Assembly (NCBI GenBank): GCA_964195425.1
Contig: CAXMOM010000031.1
Span: forward strand, 124,001 to 188,000
Origin: Glaciecola sp964195425
GTDB lineage: Bacteria > Pseudomonadota > Gammaproteobacteria > Enterobacterales > Alteromonadaceae
Direction of reading: 5' to 3'
Length of the DNA: 64,000 nucleotides
A program made the translations under genes and the position numbers. Below, one piece after another: positions 48,835 through 57,646 of the stretch; the stretch's first letter is position 1, and every line of letters starts with the position of its first letter. The notes below the pieces were generated by a model. It had not been told where the DNA came from. It did no database searches and saw only the letters and a list, made by a program, of their open reading frames with translations.

Positions 48835-48851
48835 TGACTATATTATAGTCA
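48835..48851. promoter_or_regulatory. perfect dyad upstream of the exonuclease-transposase gene
   Basis: TGACTATA and TATAGTCA flank a single T, a perfect 8-base inverted repeat 28 bases upstream of the ATG at 48807. The position overlaps where the promoter should be, so it may be an operator, possibly for self-regulation. Confidence 0.5.
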
Positions 48852-48969
48852 TAATTACTGACCTGTTACGATAGCTTGTAACTTATTGTATTGAAAGATT
48901 AAAATTGTGTGAACTTATCATTTGTTGTTGCGCTTGTGTGTTTAACTCTTGTAAATTAATAAATTTAAA

Positions 48970-48995
48970 TAAAAAAGGGATGAAAATCATCCCTC
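48970..48995 (-). terminator. intrinsic terminator of the cphA-cphA' transcript
   Basis: On the minus strand AGGGATGA pairs with TCATCCCT across a three-base loop and is followed by six T. It lies about 120 bases after the stop of the second Mur-ligase gene. Confidence 0.85.
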
Positions 48996-49031
48996 AATAT
49001 TCTACCAGCCTACGATTATTGCTGGCTTTTT
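48989..49031 (-). repeat. 43-base intergenic repeat, copy B
   Basis: Read on the minus strand it matches copy A (45350-45392) at 37 of 43 positions. It lies just after the cph genes and overlaps the edge of their terminator. The two copies face each other and bracket the PEP-CTERM and exonuclease-transposase genes. Confidence 0.7.
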
Positions 49032-49112
49032 ATTTTGGTTTTTTGTTTTGTCACGGTGCTGTTTTAACACCTGCGCCTTAATGCTTTCAGATTTTATAGG
49101 CCGACCGCAACA

Positions 49113-50828
49113 CTAGTCCTGACTCATCAAATAAGCATGTACCTGGTCACGTTTAGCAAGCACAAACAATAGCAACAAGTCGCCTTCTTTGGCATTTTCA
49201 ATGGCATACTTTGTACCCGCTAATGGGTCCGGCACTTCTGCAATGGCAGCATTTGTTACGCCTTTTTCCAACAAGTGTGCCTTTACTAAGGTAGATATTT
49301 CACCGACATCTCGTCCGCGCAAATATTCCTCAAGTTCAGACAGAATATAAGTGTCGGGTTTTAAGCCGTAGACAGCGTCTGCTACTTCCGTTATTTCTTG
49401 ATTTGAACGGTCACCGCCGTGGCTAAACAGTACCTTTATATTTCTTTCCTCGGGTAATGAATCTGCCATATTCTGCGCCATGTCCATAACCGCCTGCATG
49501 CTATGTGCGTTATGCGCAAAATCGACTATTACGGTAGCGCCTTTTACATGGTAAATATTGCCACGACCCGGGTTGTCATTGGGGTTTTGTCCAAAGCGCA
49601 TAAGGCCTGTGTGAATGGCTTTACTCTTTATGCCCATGATTTTGCATAAGCCTACTACGCCTAGCGCATTTTCTACATTGTGCTTCGCGGTGCCTGCCAC
49701 TGTCATTGGAATAAGGTCTATTTGTGCAATTACCTCAGCACTGGCGTGGCTATATATAATCTGATTGTTGTCAGCATAAACACAGGGGCGATGCTGGTCA
49801 ATTTGAAGCAATATTACGGGATTATTGGCATCCATGCTAAACCAACAGATAGGGGCGGGTTTATCTTGTGCAAAAAACTCAGGAGCAAATTTCACTAGTC
49901 TTTTGTCGTCGGCGTTTAGCACGATGAAATCACCGTCTGCTTTTATCGCTTTGGCTACCATAAGCTTTACATGCGCAATTTCATCTACAGTGTTTATACC
50001 ATATTGGCCTAAATGGTCGCTTGCAACATTGGTGACTAAAGAAACCGCGGCTTGATCTACAGGTAAGCCTCTTCGTAAAAGTCCTCCTCGGGCGACTTCT
50101 AAAAAGGCAATTTCGGTACGGGTATCGCGCAGTAACATACGCGCGCCACCAGGACCGGAGTAATCGCCTTTATCAATAATAGTATTACCTACTTTGATAA
50201 AGTCAGTTGAAGTAACACCTGCTTGCATGCCCGCAGCTTTAGCAATTTCTGCCGCTAATCTTACGCTTGTCGATTTACCATTAGTACCGGTAATTAATGC
50301 CAGCGGTACTTGCTTATACTGCTGCCAGTTTACTTGACTAGCTTTTGGAAATTCGTCTATTGTCCACGTTTGCGAGGCGGTGCCTGAACCTAAACTGACT
50401 TCGTCATCGTCTGTTAAGCACAATACGCCATGTTTTTGAGCAGCTTCAAGCAATTCAATTAGCTCAGGATTCACTTCCTCTTTGATTGCGTCTAGCAGGC
50501 TCCGGATTCGTTCACTTAATTGGGTGTTTTGTTCACCGCTAAGTTCATCAACACAACAGTCCCAAGCAAGTTCGAGTATGTCGCATGCACTATATAACAA
50601 ATCCATAGGCGCGCTAAGTGACATACTTGCACCACCGTCATATAAACGGTGGAAGCACTGTTCTTTCCAGCCAAGGGTTTGCAAGCAATACTCAAGGTGT
50701 TTTTGCCAGCAGGCAATGACTTCTTGCTGGCCTATGCCTTGTATAAACACATCGGCAATTGTACCCGGATAATCCGACAACAAATTGGGGCCTGTTAGGC
50801 GTCTTACTTCGTCTAAGCTCAACTGCAT
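49113..50828 (-). CDS. Mur-ligase family protein, CphA'-like
   Basis: A 571-residue paralogue of the C-terminal half of cyanophycin synthetase. A helical N-terminal region of about 170 residues precedes a Mur ligase core with the ATP-binding loop LALITGTNGKSTSVRLAAEI, the conserved LEVARGGLLRRGLP and NVASDHLGQYGINTVDEIAH, and the late VIVDFAHNAHSMQAVMDMAQ. There is no ATP-grasp domain. Genes of this kind (cphA' or cphA2-like) accompany cphA in several proteobacteria; the single-domain protein may ligate dipeptides or assist synthesis. It starts 20 bases after the cphA stop and ends at a shared terminator. Confidence 0.88.
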   Translation of the reverse strand: MQLSLDEVRRLTGPNLLSDYPGTIADVFIQGIGQQEVIACWQKHLEYCLQTLGWKEQCFHRLYDGGASMSLSAPMDLLYSACDILELAWDCCVDELSGEQNTQLSERIRSLLDAIKEEVNPELIELLEAAQKHGVLCLTDDDEVSLGSGTASQTWTIDEFPKASQVNWQQYKQVPLALITGTNGKSTSVRLAAEIAKAAGMQAGVTSTDFIKVGNTIIDKGDYSGPGGARMLLRDTRTEIAFLEVARGGLLRRGLPVDQAAVSLVTNVASDHLGQYGINTVDEIAHVKLMVAKAIKADGDFIVLNADDKRLVKFAPEFFAQDKPAPICWFSMDANNPVILLQIDQHRPCVYADNNQIIYSHASAEVIAQIDLIPMTVAGTAKHNVENALGVVGLCKIMGIKSKAIHTGLMRFGQNPNDNPGRGNIYHVKGATVIVDFAHNAHSMQAVMDMAQNMADSLPEERNIKVLFSHGGDRSNQEITEVADAVYGLKPDTYILSELEEYLRGRDVGEISTLVKAHLLEKGVTNAAIAEVPDPLAGTKYAIENAKEGDLLLLFVLAKRDQVHAYLMSQD

Positions 50829-50848
50829 AGCTTGTACTATCCTTTTAC

Positions 50849-53668
50849 TTAATCAGACTCTTCCTCGCGATCGACTACTATGTGAACGCCTCGTTCGTCT
50901 TGCACTAAGCGCGTGCCTTCTTCGAGTTCAAACTTGTGTTCAACATGTTCGTACAATTTCTCAGGGAAATCTTGTGACGGTGTTTCGCTTTCCAAAATGG
51001 TTTTGTCGCCGTCGTCATTAAAGTGCACAATTTGTTTCCAGCAACGGGTAATGTTGTCACCTAAAATAACCACTAAGTCGCCAGCTTTACAACTTTCAAG
51101 GCCAGCGTCAACAGCCTCAGATTCACTTGGGATTACCTGAATAGCGGATTCATCTACGCCTGCTGCCATTAATGTACTTTTGAGAAGCTGTGGTACTTCA
51201 TCATAGCCACGGCCTCGGCGGTCGTCGTCTGCTTTACACACGAAACTGTCGAAGGTACTCGCCACAGAATTAGCGGCTTCAATAATGTCTTCATCACGAC
51301 GATCACCTGGCATGGCAATAACTAAACGGCGTTTGCCTTTAACATCAAGACGCCCAGCTAAGTCTGTAATGGTTTTAATGGCCGCAGGGTTGTGCGCATA
51401 ATCCAAAATGACTTTAAACGGATACTCATCGTATATATTTAGACGACCTGGAGCTTGATAGAAAGAAGTATTAAATATACGCAGACCTTGGCGAATATTT
51501 TCCAGCGAAGTATCGAAACTGTAGGCCATGGCAGTTGCAAACATGGCATTTTGCACATTGTGCAAAGCCTTACCTTCAATGGTGGCTGGTATTAAATGGG
51601 TCCACAACAGTGGAATATGCGCGCCTTTATCATAAATAGTGATCATGTCGCCATTTATACCTTTTTCAAGCACAACGGCCATTCCGCCTTGGCGTATGTG
51701 TTCGCGCACAAGGCCATGGCCTGAATCCATAGTGATGTAGCAAATTTGCTTAGCACTACAAAATTCAGCCATTTGTAAGCAATGAATATCGTCGGCGTTC
51801 AGCACTACGCAGTCTTGCGCAACTTCTACTACTACACGTTTAATTTCAGCTAACTGCTCTAGAGTGTCTATTCCGCGCTGGCCTAAATGGTCGGCAGAAA
51901 TATTTAAGCAAGCACCTACATTACAACTACTGTAGCCCAAACCACGTTTAACAATACCACCGCGGGCGGTTTCCATAATCGCGAAGTCGACGCTTGGGTC
52001 TCGCAGTACTATTTGCGCTGAAGTTGGGCCGGTCATATCACCTTTTACGGTTAAATGACCATCTATATACACACCGTCTGTAGAAGTCATGCCGGTGGTG
52101 TAGCCAGAGCTTTTCATTATACTGGCAAGCATACGCGAGGTGGTTGTTTTACCGTTTGTGCCAGTAATAGCCGCTACTGGAATGCGCGAATTTGTGCCTA
52201 CAGGGAACAGCATATCCATTACTTTGCCCGCTACATCACGCGATTTACCTTCACTTGGTGCTACGTGCATTCTAAAGCCTGGCGCAGCATTACATTCGCA
52301 AATTCCGCCACCAATTTCTTTATACGACTTACTAATATCGTCGGTTAGGAAATCTACTCCGCCTATATCAAGGCCGATAGCACGAATGGAACGAATAGCC
52401 ATGTCACGGTTGTCTGGGTGAACAATGTCGGTTACGTCAATGGCGGTGCCGCCGGTCGAAAGGTTAGCAGTTGAGCGTAAGTAAAATGCTTCGCCATCAG
52501 GTAGCACAGTGTCTTTGGTATTACCTGCTTCTTCCATTAAACGGGTCGCTTGGCTATCGAGTTCTAGTCGCGTTAGTACTTTTTCGTGGCCTACGCCGCG
52601 TCTTGGGTCTTGGTTAACAACATCAATAAGCTGTTCGATAGTGCTTGTGCCATCGCCCTTTACATGACCAGGAACACGTTTTGCAACGGCAACTAATTCG
52701 TTGTTCACAACTAGCATTCTATGATCGTAGCCCGTTATGAAACTTTCTAGTAATACCGCTCGGCCAGTGCCATGTTTTTGCGCTTCGTTAAAGGCGATTA
52801 CAATTTCGTCGTCGGTGGTTAAGTTAATACTTACGCCGCGCCCATGGTTTGCATTTAATGGCTTTACAACGACCGGAAAACCAATTCTGCTAGCAGCACG
52901 CACTGCCTGGCGTTCACTATAAACCGTCATTTGTTTAGGTACAGGTAAACCCAAATCATTTAGTAAATTATGGGTGTCTTCTTTGTCGCATGATATTTCT
53001 ACGGCAATATGTTTGGTTTCACTAGTAATAGTGGCTTGAATTCGTTGCTGGTACTTACCGTGACCAAACTGGACTAAGCTATAGTCGTTCAAGCGTAACC
53101 AAGGAATATCACGATCTTCAGCAGCTGATACTAAAGAAGCTGTACTTGGGCCAAATTCTTTACGCTGGGCCATTTTGATGAAATCGGTGAGCTCTTGAGT
53201 AAAATCAAAATCGTCTTCTATGTCGGCCTTAATCGTTTTTTGGACATTTTCAGGCATTAAGTGCTTAAGTAGTTTAAGTCCCAATGCACCTGCTTCAAGG
53301 CCAACATCTTGCTGCTGATATTGATACACAACATAGTAAGTGCCCTTGTTTTTTAGGCTGCGGGTGCGGCCAAAAGTCACATCGGCGCCGGCGAGGTTTT
53401 GCAGCTCAATGGCTACATGTTCCCAAATATGCCCAAACCATGTGCCTTCGTCTTCTCGTAGGCGACGTAAAAAACCGCCGTCTTCGCCATACGAACAACC
53501 ATGTCCCTGCAGCGATGGAATAGCGCTTACTAAGCCTTCAATAAAGTCTTGGCCAAGTTTGACCGATGGCCAATTCTCTAATTCGCCTAAATCTATTTGA
53601 AAACAAATAACCGGGAAGTTGGCATATACATTAGGTCCGACATAAACATTGCGACTAAGAATTTTCAT
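50849..53668 (-). CDS. cphA: cyanophycin synthetase
   Basis: Builds multi-L-arginyl-poly-L-aspartate, a nitrogen reserve, from Asp, Arg and ATP. The 939-residue protein has the usual three parts: an N-terminal domain (RNVYVGPNVYANFPVICFQI, HIWEHVAIELQNLAGADVTF), an ATP-grasp domain at about 210-470 (FPVVVKPLNANHGRGVSINL) that adds Asp to the backbone, and a Mur-ligase domain at about 480-880 with IPVAAITGTNGKTTTSRMLA that adds Arg, ending DYAHNPAAIKTITDLAGR. The C-terminal tail beyond residue 880 is acidic (KFELEEGTRLVQDERGVHIV). It leads a two-gene transcript with cphA'. A terminator separates it from cphB upstream. Confidence 0.97.
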   Translation of the reverse strand: MKILSRNVYVGPNVYANFPVICFQIDLGELENWPSVKLGQDFIEGLVSAIPSLQGHGCSYGEDGGFLRRLREDEGTWFGHIWEHVAIELQNLAGADVTFGRTRSLKNKGTYYVVYQYQQQDVGLEAGALGLKLLKHLMPENVQKTIKADIEDDFDFTQELTDFIKMAQRKEFGPSTASLVSAAEDRDIPWLRLNDYSLVQFGHGKYQQRIQATITSETKHIAVEISCDKEDTHNLLNDLGLPVPKQMTVYSERQAVRAASRIGFPVVVKPLNANHGRGVSINLTTDDEIVIAFNEAQKHGTGRAVLLESFITGYDHRMLVVNNELVAVAKRVPGHVKGDGTSTIEQLIDVVNQDPRRGVGHEKVLTRLELDSQATRLMEEAGNTKDTVLPDGEAFYLRSTANLSTGGTAIDVTDIVHPDNRDMAIRSIRAIGLDIGGVDFLTDDISKSYKEIGGGICECNAAPGFRMHVAPSEGKSRDVAGKVMDMLFPVGTNSRIPVAAITGTNGKTTTSRMLASIMKSSGYTTGMTSTDGVYIDGHLTVKGDMTGPTSAQIVLRDPSVDFAIMETARGGIVKRGLGYSSCNVGACLNISADHLGQRGIDTLEQLAEIKRVVVEVAQDCVVLNADDIHCLQMAEFCSAKQICYITMDSGHGLVREHIRQGGMAVVLEKGINGDMITIYDKGAHIPLLWTHLIPATIEGKALHNVQNAMFATAMAYSFDTSLENIRQGLRIFNTSFYQAPGRLNIYDEYPFKVILDYAHNPAAIKTITDLAGRLDVKGKRRLVIAMPGDRRDEDIIEAANSVASTFDSFVCKADDDRRGRGYDEVPQLLKSTLMAAGVDESAIQVIPSESEAVDAGLESCKAGDLVVILGDNITRCWKQIVHFNDDGDKTILESETPSQDFPEKLYEHVEHKFELEEGTRLVQDERGVHIVVDREEESD

Positions 53669-53773
53669 TGATGCTGTATCCCTTTACTGAGCTTTTTATA
53701 GAATTTTATAATTTGAGTTAAAAAAAATAACCATTGCGAATGAAACCGTTATTCTTGTCACTATAAAGTACAT

Positions 53774-53798
53774 AAAAAAGGCAGCTTTCGCTACCTTT
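53774..53798 (-). terminator. terminator between cphB and cphA
   Basis: On the minus strand AAAGGTAGC pairs with GCTGCCTTT (one A-C mismatch) across GAAA and is followed by six T. It ends the iadA-cphB transcript, so the depolymerising and synthesising genes form separate units. Confidence 0.8.
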
Positions 53799-53843
53799 GA
53801 TTATTGAATTTCTTCATTTATATACAAATTATATTTAACTGAG

Positions 53844-54662
53844 CTAACTCACGTAAGCTTTACGCTCGCTTATGTTGTATCGGGCACCTGAAGATAAAAT
53901 ATGCACCTTAAGGTTTAGCAAGGTTAGAGCATCACCTGCGCGTGCTTCCGCCATAGAAGAATATTCGATATTGCTAGGATCTACTACCGTAATTGCGCCG
54001 CTACCTACTACGGTAAAAACGTTGTTGTGGTCGATAAACGCTGCGGTGTCTTCGTCGAGTCCTATACCCACCAAAAATGGGTTGTAGGAAACTGCAGACA
54101 GTAAACGTGCTAAGCGATTGCGTTCATTAAAATGTTGGTCTATCACAATGGTATTGATTAGACCCATGCCCGGGGCTAAATTAACGCCGCCTTCAGTGGG
54201 GACTGTGCCAGAACTTCCGCCTGTGATCATGTGCTGCGATACAATCGCTGCGCCTGCAGAGGTGCCTGCATAGTTAACGCCCTGAGCGTTTAATTGGCGT
54301 ATGGCTTGCGCTATTGGTGTGCCACCTAAAATAGTAGAAAGCCTGAGTTGATTGCCGCCAGTAACAAAAATACCGGTGCTTTTCTCTAGGGTTTTTACAT
54401 AGTCAGGGTTTTGCGCATCGCTGCGCTCAGTAATAGGTAAAGAATAGGTTTTTTTAACGCCTATTTCTTCAAATATTTTCTGATATCGCTCGCCGGTATC
54501 GTCTAGTTGAGAAGCTGTGGGCACTATTGTAATCACAGCATCTTTACCGCCTGAAAGCTCAACAAATTTGGTGAGTATCTCAGGATTATCTATTTTTTCT
54601 TCGCCGCCACCAATAGGGATAACATATCCTCTAATGGTGCCTTCAATTGTGGGAGAGGGCAT
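53844..54662 (-). CDS. cphB: cyanophycinase
   Basis: A serine exopeptidase of family S51 that cuts cyanophycin into beta-Asp-Arg dipeptides. The 272-residue protein has the nucleophile serine in NYAGTSAGAAIVSQHM near residue 132, IGGGEEKIDNPEILTKFVEL at the start, FVTGGNQLRLSTIL, and the later DQHFNERNRLARLLSAVSYN with IGLDEDTAAFI. No signal peptide is present, so it acts in the cytoplasm on storage granules. It starts five bases after iadA and is followed by a terminator. Confidence 0.95.
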   Translation of the reverse strand: MPSPTIEGTIRGYVIPIGGGEEKIDNPEILTKFVELSGGKDAVITIVPTASQLDDTGERYQKIFEEIGVKKTYSLPITERSDAQNPDYVKTLEKSTGIFVTGGNQLRLSTILGGTPIAQAIRQLNAQGVNYAGTSAGAAIVSQHMITGGSSGTVPTEGGVNLAPGMGLINTIVIDQHFNERNRLARLLSAVSYNPFLVGIGLDEDTAAFIDHNNVFTVVGSGAITVVDPSNIEYSSMAEARAGDALTLLNLKVHILSSGARYNISERKAYVS

Positions 54663-54667
54663 AATAT

Positions 54668-55816
54668 TTACTCGAAAGTGCCTTTTAGCATTTGTTGTTT
54701 ATGTTTAACATGCCATTGGCCCATTGCCATAACATGCTCTATTGAGTTGTTTTTATCCAGAATCAAGATATCGGCATCGGCGCCTACTTCGATACGTCCT
54801 TTTTTATGGAAATTCATGAGTTGGGCAACGTTCAGCGTAAAAAACGGCAATATAGCTGCCATGTCTTCGCCGTGGTTGAGCAATTCATAAAAAACATTTG
54901 TCATAGACTGAGACGCGGCAAAGTCCATTTTCTTTAAGCTACCGTCGGCGTGAAAATCGGGTAAACAACCTCCGCCATCTGAACTTATAGTGAGCTTGTC
55001 TTGTGGTAAATCTTGACCCATATAACGTAGTAAGGCTTCAGCCGGTTCATATCCAACGCCATCTGTTTCAAAGGCAGTTACATCTACCCAACAACCTTTT
55101 TTAGCTAAATCGCAGGCTTCCTCAAAGAGGAATTTTTGCCTATTAATATGCGTTGGATTGTAAGTGCGCGGAGGAATTTCAGCATGTTCTAGTGCGTCTC
55201 TGACCATACTTAAGCCACTGGGTCCGTCGCCTAAGTGCAAATGAAGCATGCCGGCTTTGCCTGTCATTAATCGGGCAACGTGGGCTTGCGAAGCAATTTT
55301 TAAGAGTTCATTTAGCGTTGGCTGGCTTGAACGATGGTCGCTAATGGCAAGTTCGCCTACGCCTATAACGGGCTCAATAAATACGATGTCGCGCTGTACC
55401 GAGCCGGTAAGTGTAGTGGGCGGCAAGTGATAACCACCCGTGTAACAATAGGCAGAGAAACCTTCTTCGCGCAAAGCATATACCTGCGCTACCAATGATT
55501 CAGTTGAGCGAGTGATATCGTCGGTGCCTAATAAGCCAACCGCCGTGGTGACGCCCGCGCTGGTGAATTTACTTAGTGGTACAGGTGGTACGCGTGTTGA
55601 AAAACCAGCTTCGCCGCCACCGCCTGTTAAATGAGTATGACCGTCAATAAAGCCTGGGATAAGTGCGCAGCCTTGCGCGTCAATCACTTGATGTTCAATA
55701 CCAATATCAGGGCAATTATCGGTAATTGAGATAATTTTGCTGTGGGCCACTACTACATGTTTTAAGCCAGTATGAACTGGTGCATAAACATTGGCATTCT
55801 TTATAAGCGTAATCAA
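54668..55816 (-). CDS. iadA: isoaspartyl dipeptidase
   Basis: A 382-residue M38 amidohydrolase that splits beta-aspartyl dipeptides such as the beta-Asp-Arg made by cyanophycinase. The metal-binding HxH is in LIPGFIDGHTHLTGGGGEAG, the carbamylated-lysine or bridging region in MTGKAGMLHLHLGDGPSGLS, and further histidines in PTHINRQKFLFEEA. The late DKLTISSDGGGCLPDFHADG holds the catalytic aspartate. It is the first gene of the cphB transcript, completing cyanophycin breakdown to Asp and Arg. Its start has no strong ribosome site but ATG 55816 gives the family's usual length. Confidence 0.95.
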   Translation of the reverse strand: MITLIKNANVYAPVHTGLKHVVVAHSKIISITDNCPDIGIEHQVIDAQGCALIPGFIDGHTHLTGGGGEAGFSTRVPPVPLSKFTSAGVTTAVGLLGTDDITRSTESLVAQVYALREEGFSAYCYTGGYHLPPTTLTGSVQRDIVFIEPVIGVGELAISDHRSSQPTLNELLKIASQAHVARLMTGKAGMLHLHLGDGPSGLSMVRDALEHAEIPPRTYNPTHINRQKFLFEEACDLAKKGCWVDVTAFETDGVGYEPAEALLRYMGQDLPQDKLTISSDGGGCLPDFHADGSLKKMDFAASQSMTNVFYELLNHGEDMAAILPFFTLNVAQLMNFHKKGRIEVGADADILILDKNNSIEHVMAMGQWHVKHKQQMLKGTFE

Positions 55817-55955
55817 AAACAGGCTCGCAGGTTATGGCGTTTACATAATTCGCGCAATTCTAACCGTTTATGTATTAATTACAACAAAAGCAGACGGTAT
55901 GAAATATTCAAAAGTGTAATTTGATTGGAGTGGCTTACATAATTCTGACCTTGCA

Positions 55956-55994
55956 AAAAGTGTCCGCTGCGGACACTTTTAATGTCCGCGGACA
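55956..55994. promoter_or_regulatory. tandem TGTCCGC/GCGGACA palindromes, probable activator sites
   Basis: Site 1 pairs 55956-55967 with 55969-55980 (12-base perfect arms around one T; core TGTCCGC-T-GCGGACA). Site 2 is the perfect palindrome TGTCCGCGGACA at 55983-55994. Their centres lie about 107 and 86 bases before the expected start of the sigma-54 promoter downstream, the normal distance for enhancer sites. The NtrC-type regulator encoded in the same operon is the likely binder. Confidence 0.75.
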
Positions 55995-56048
55995 CCTTTT
56001 TAAAGTGATGTTTATAATTTATATCAATAGATACAATGACTTAAAGTG

Positions 56049-56064
56049 TGGCACGGTATTCGCT
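56049..56064 (+). promoter_or_regulatory. sigma-54 type -24/-12 promoter
   Basis: TGGCACGGTATTCGCT matches the consensus TGGCACG-N4-TTGCW with one change (TCGC for TTGC). The invariant GG (56050-56051) and GC (56062-56063) are 12 bases apart as required. Transcription would start near 56075 and run into the peptide and HlyD genes. Confidence 0.7.
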
Positions 56065-56159
56065 AATGTATCAGCAATGTAGTGTGTTGTGATAAAGCAC
56101 CAGCGCGATTAGAGCGTAAACTTAGTAAACACAGCCGTAAAACAAAAAAGGACAGGCCC

Positions 56160-56246
56160 ATGCTTATTTATTTCTTAATTTCTCCGTTAACTGTGCTGGT
56201 ACTTGCTTGGCTTATTTCGCATTTCGAAACGCCAATTGCTTTTTAA
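56160..56246 (+). CDS. 28-residue hydrophobic peptide
   Basis: The ATG at 56160 is preceded by AAGGACAGG, a good ribosome site. The product begins MLIYFLISPLTVLVLAWLIS, enough for one membrane helix, and ends HFETPIAF. It lies between the sigma-54 promoter and the HlyD gene on the same transcript. It could be a small accessory subunit of the transporter, a leader peptide or a sensor ligand. No family is recognised because of its size. Confidence 0.5.
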   Translation: MLIYFLISPLTVLVLAWLISHFETPIAF

Positions 56247-56309
56247 CAGGCTTTTCAAAATAGCATTTAAACAAAAGTATTTATAAAAGCGATTGCAAAG
56301 GATTTATCA

Positions 56310-57566
56310 ATGATTCAAGACACAAGTGCCACCGACGTAGAGATAAGCACCACGTCTTTCAAAAAGCGTAACTGGGTTATTTTCATTGTAATCGTCTTAG
56401 TCATGGTGTTCAGCGCAAACGCTTACTTTAGCTCCCCTAGTGCTAGTCGCTCAATTGATCGCGCATCTGTGCAAATTGCGACGCTAGAAGTAGGCGATTT
56501 AGTTCGAGACGTATTGTCAACCGGGCGAATAGTGGCAGCCAATGCTCCTCAGCTGTATTCGCCAGAACAAGGCTTTGTAAACTTGCATGTAAATGCGGGT
56601 GACGAGGTAACCGTAGGCCAATTGGTGGCATCGGTAGACAGCCCTGAATTACAAAATCAATTACAACAACAGCGTTCAGAGATGGAACGCCTGCAAGGTG
56701 AGCTTGCCAGGGCTGAGCTTGATGCTCGTCGTCAAACATTGCAGTTAACCAAGCTACTTGATTTATCTGAAGTTGATTTACAAGCTGCCCAACGTGAAGA
56801 ACGCCGAGCACAGTCTTCAATTGTGAATAACCTAATTAGTCAAATAGACCTAGAAAAAGCGGTTGACGATTTAGCGCGTGCAAAACTCACCTATAAGCAC
56901 GCCAAAGAAGAAGTCTCTTTGGCCAAAGATACACTGGCCTTCGAACTAGATAGTGCGCGCAGTACTGTATCGCGCCAAGTTTTAGTTATATCTGAGCTAG
57001 AGCGTAAAACTGGCGACCTGAATATATTAGCAACGGTCGATGGAGTGGTTGGCAATTTAGTTACTCAACAACGCGCCCTCGTTAGCCAAAACCAACCTTT
57101 AATGACCTTGGTCGACCTCAGTGCATACGAGGCCGAACTTAATGTAGCCGAAAGCTATGCTAACGAACTCAGCTTGGGCATGGATGTAGAAATAACCCTA
57201 GGCGGTCAAACCCTGTTAGGCAAACTTTCGGGTATATCACCAGAAGTGACTAATCGCGAGGTAACCACCCGTGTTCGCTTCGACCAAAAGGACATAAAAG
57301 GCATTCGCCAAAACCAGCAAGTTACGGCGCGCGTGTTGCTTGAAAATAAATCTCAAGTGCTAAAAGTACGCAGAGGTAGCTTTGTTCAAGCAGGTGGGTT
57401 TGTAGCCTATAAGCTTGAAGGCAAAGTCGCTACGCGAGTAACTATTCAGATAGGTGCCACAAGTATGCGTGAGGTAGAAATACTCAGCGGATTAAGCGCA
57501 AATGATCAAATTATTATCTCAAATTACGACGAATTTAAAGACTCAGAATCAGTGCTGCTGAATTAA
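56310..57566 (+). CDS. HlyD/MacA-type periplasmic adaptor
   Basis: A 418-residue membrane-fusion protein. A single N-terminal anchor (NWVIFIVIVLVMVFSANAYF) is followed by a lipoyl-like half motif (VRDVLSTGRIVAANAPQLYS), a coiled-coil hairpin at about residues 100-240 rich in Gln/Glu/Leu (LQNQLQQQRSEMERLQGELA), the second lipoyl half (ILATVDGVVGNLVTQQRALV) and a beta-barrel domain. It links an inner-membrane ABC transporter to an outer-membrane channel, which is not encoded nearby. AAGGA precedes the ATG. The three transporter genes follow in order. Confidence 0.92.
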   Translation: MIQDTSATDVEISTTSFKKRNWVIFIVIVLVMVFSANAYFSSPSASRSIDRASVQIATLEVGDLVRDVLSTGRIVAANAPQLYSPEQGFVNLHVNAGDEVTVGQLVASVDSPELQNQLQQQRSEMERLQGELARAELDARRQTLQLTKLLDLSEVDLQAAQREERRAQSSIVNNLISQIDLEKAVDDLARAKLTYKHAKEEVSLAKDTLAFELDSARSTVSRQVLVISELERKTGDLNILATVDGVVGNLVTQQRALVSQNQPLMTLVDLSAYEAELNVAESYANELSLGMDVEITLGGQTLLGKLSGISPEVTNREVTTRVRFDQKDIKGIRQNQQVTARVLLENKSQVLKVRRGSFVQAGGFVAYKLEGKVATRVTIQIGATSMREVEILSGLSANDQIIISNYDEFKDSESVLLN

Positions 57567-57646
57567 CGCTAAAAGCAAATTTGCTTAAAGAATGCTTTTG
57601 AAAGAAAAAACCGAATTTACAACGAATTTATAAAAGGAACGGCCCA

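Larger units (their letters stand above)
55817..56159. other. divergent regulatory region between iadA and the efflux operon
   Basis: 343 bases between divergent genes. It contains two palindromic sites and a sigma-54-type promoter, listed separately, and the start side of iadA. No further gene is seen. Confidence 0.6.
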
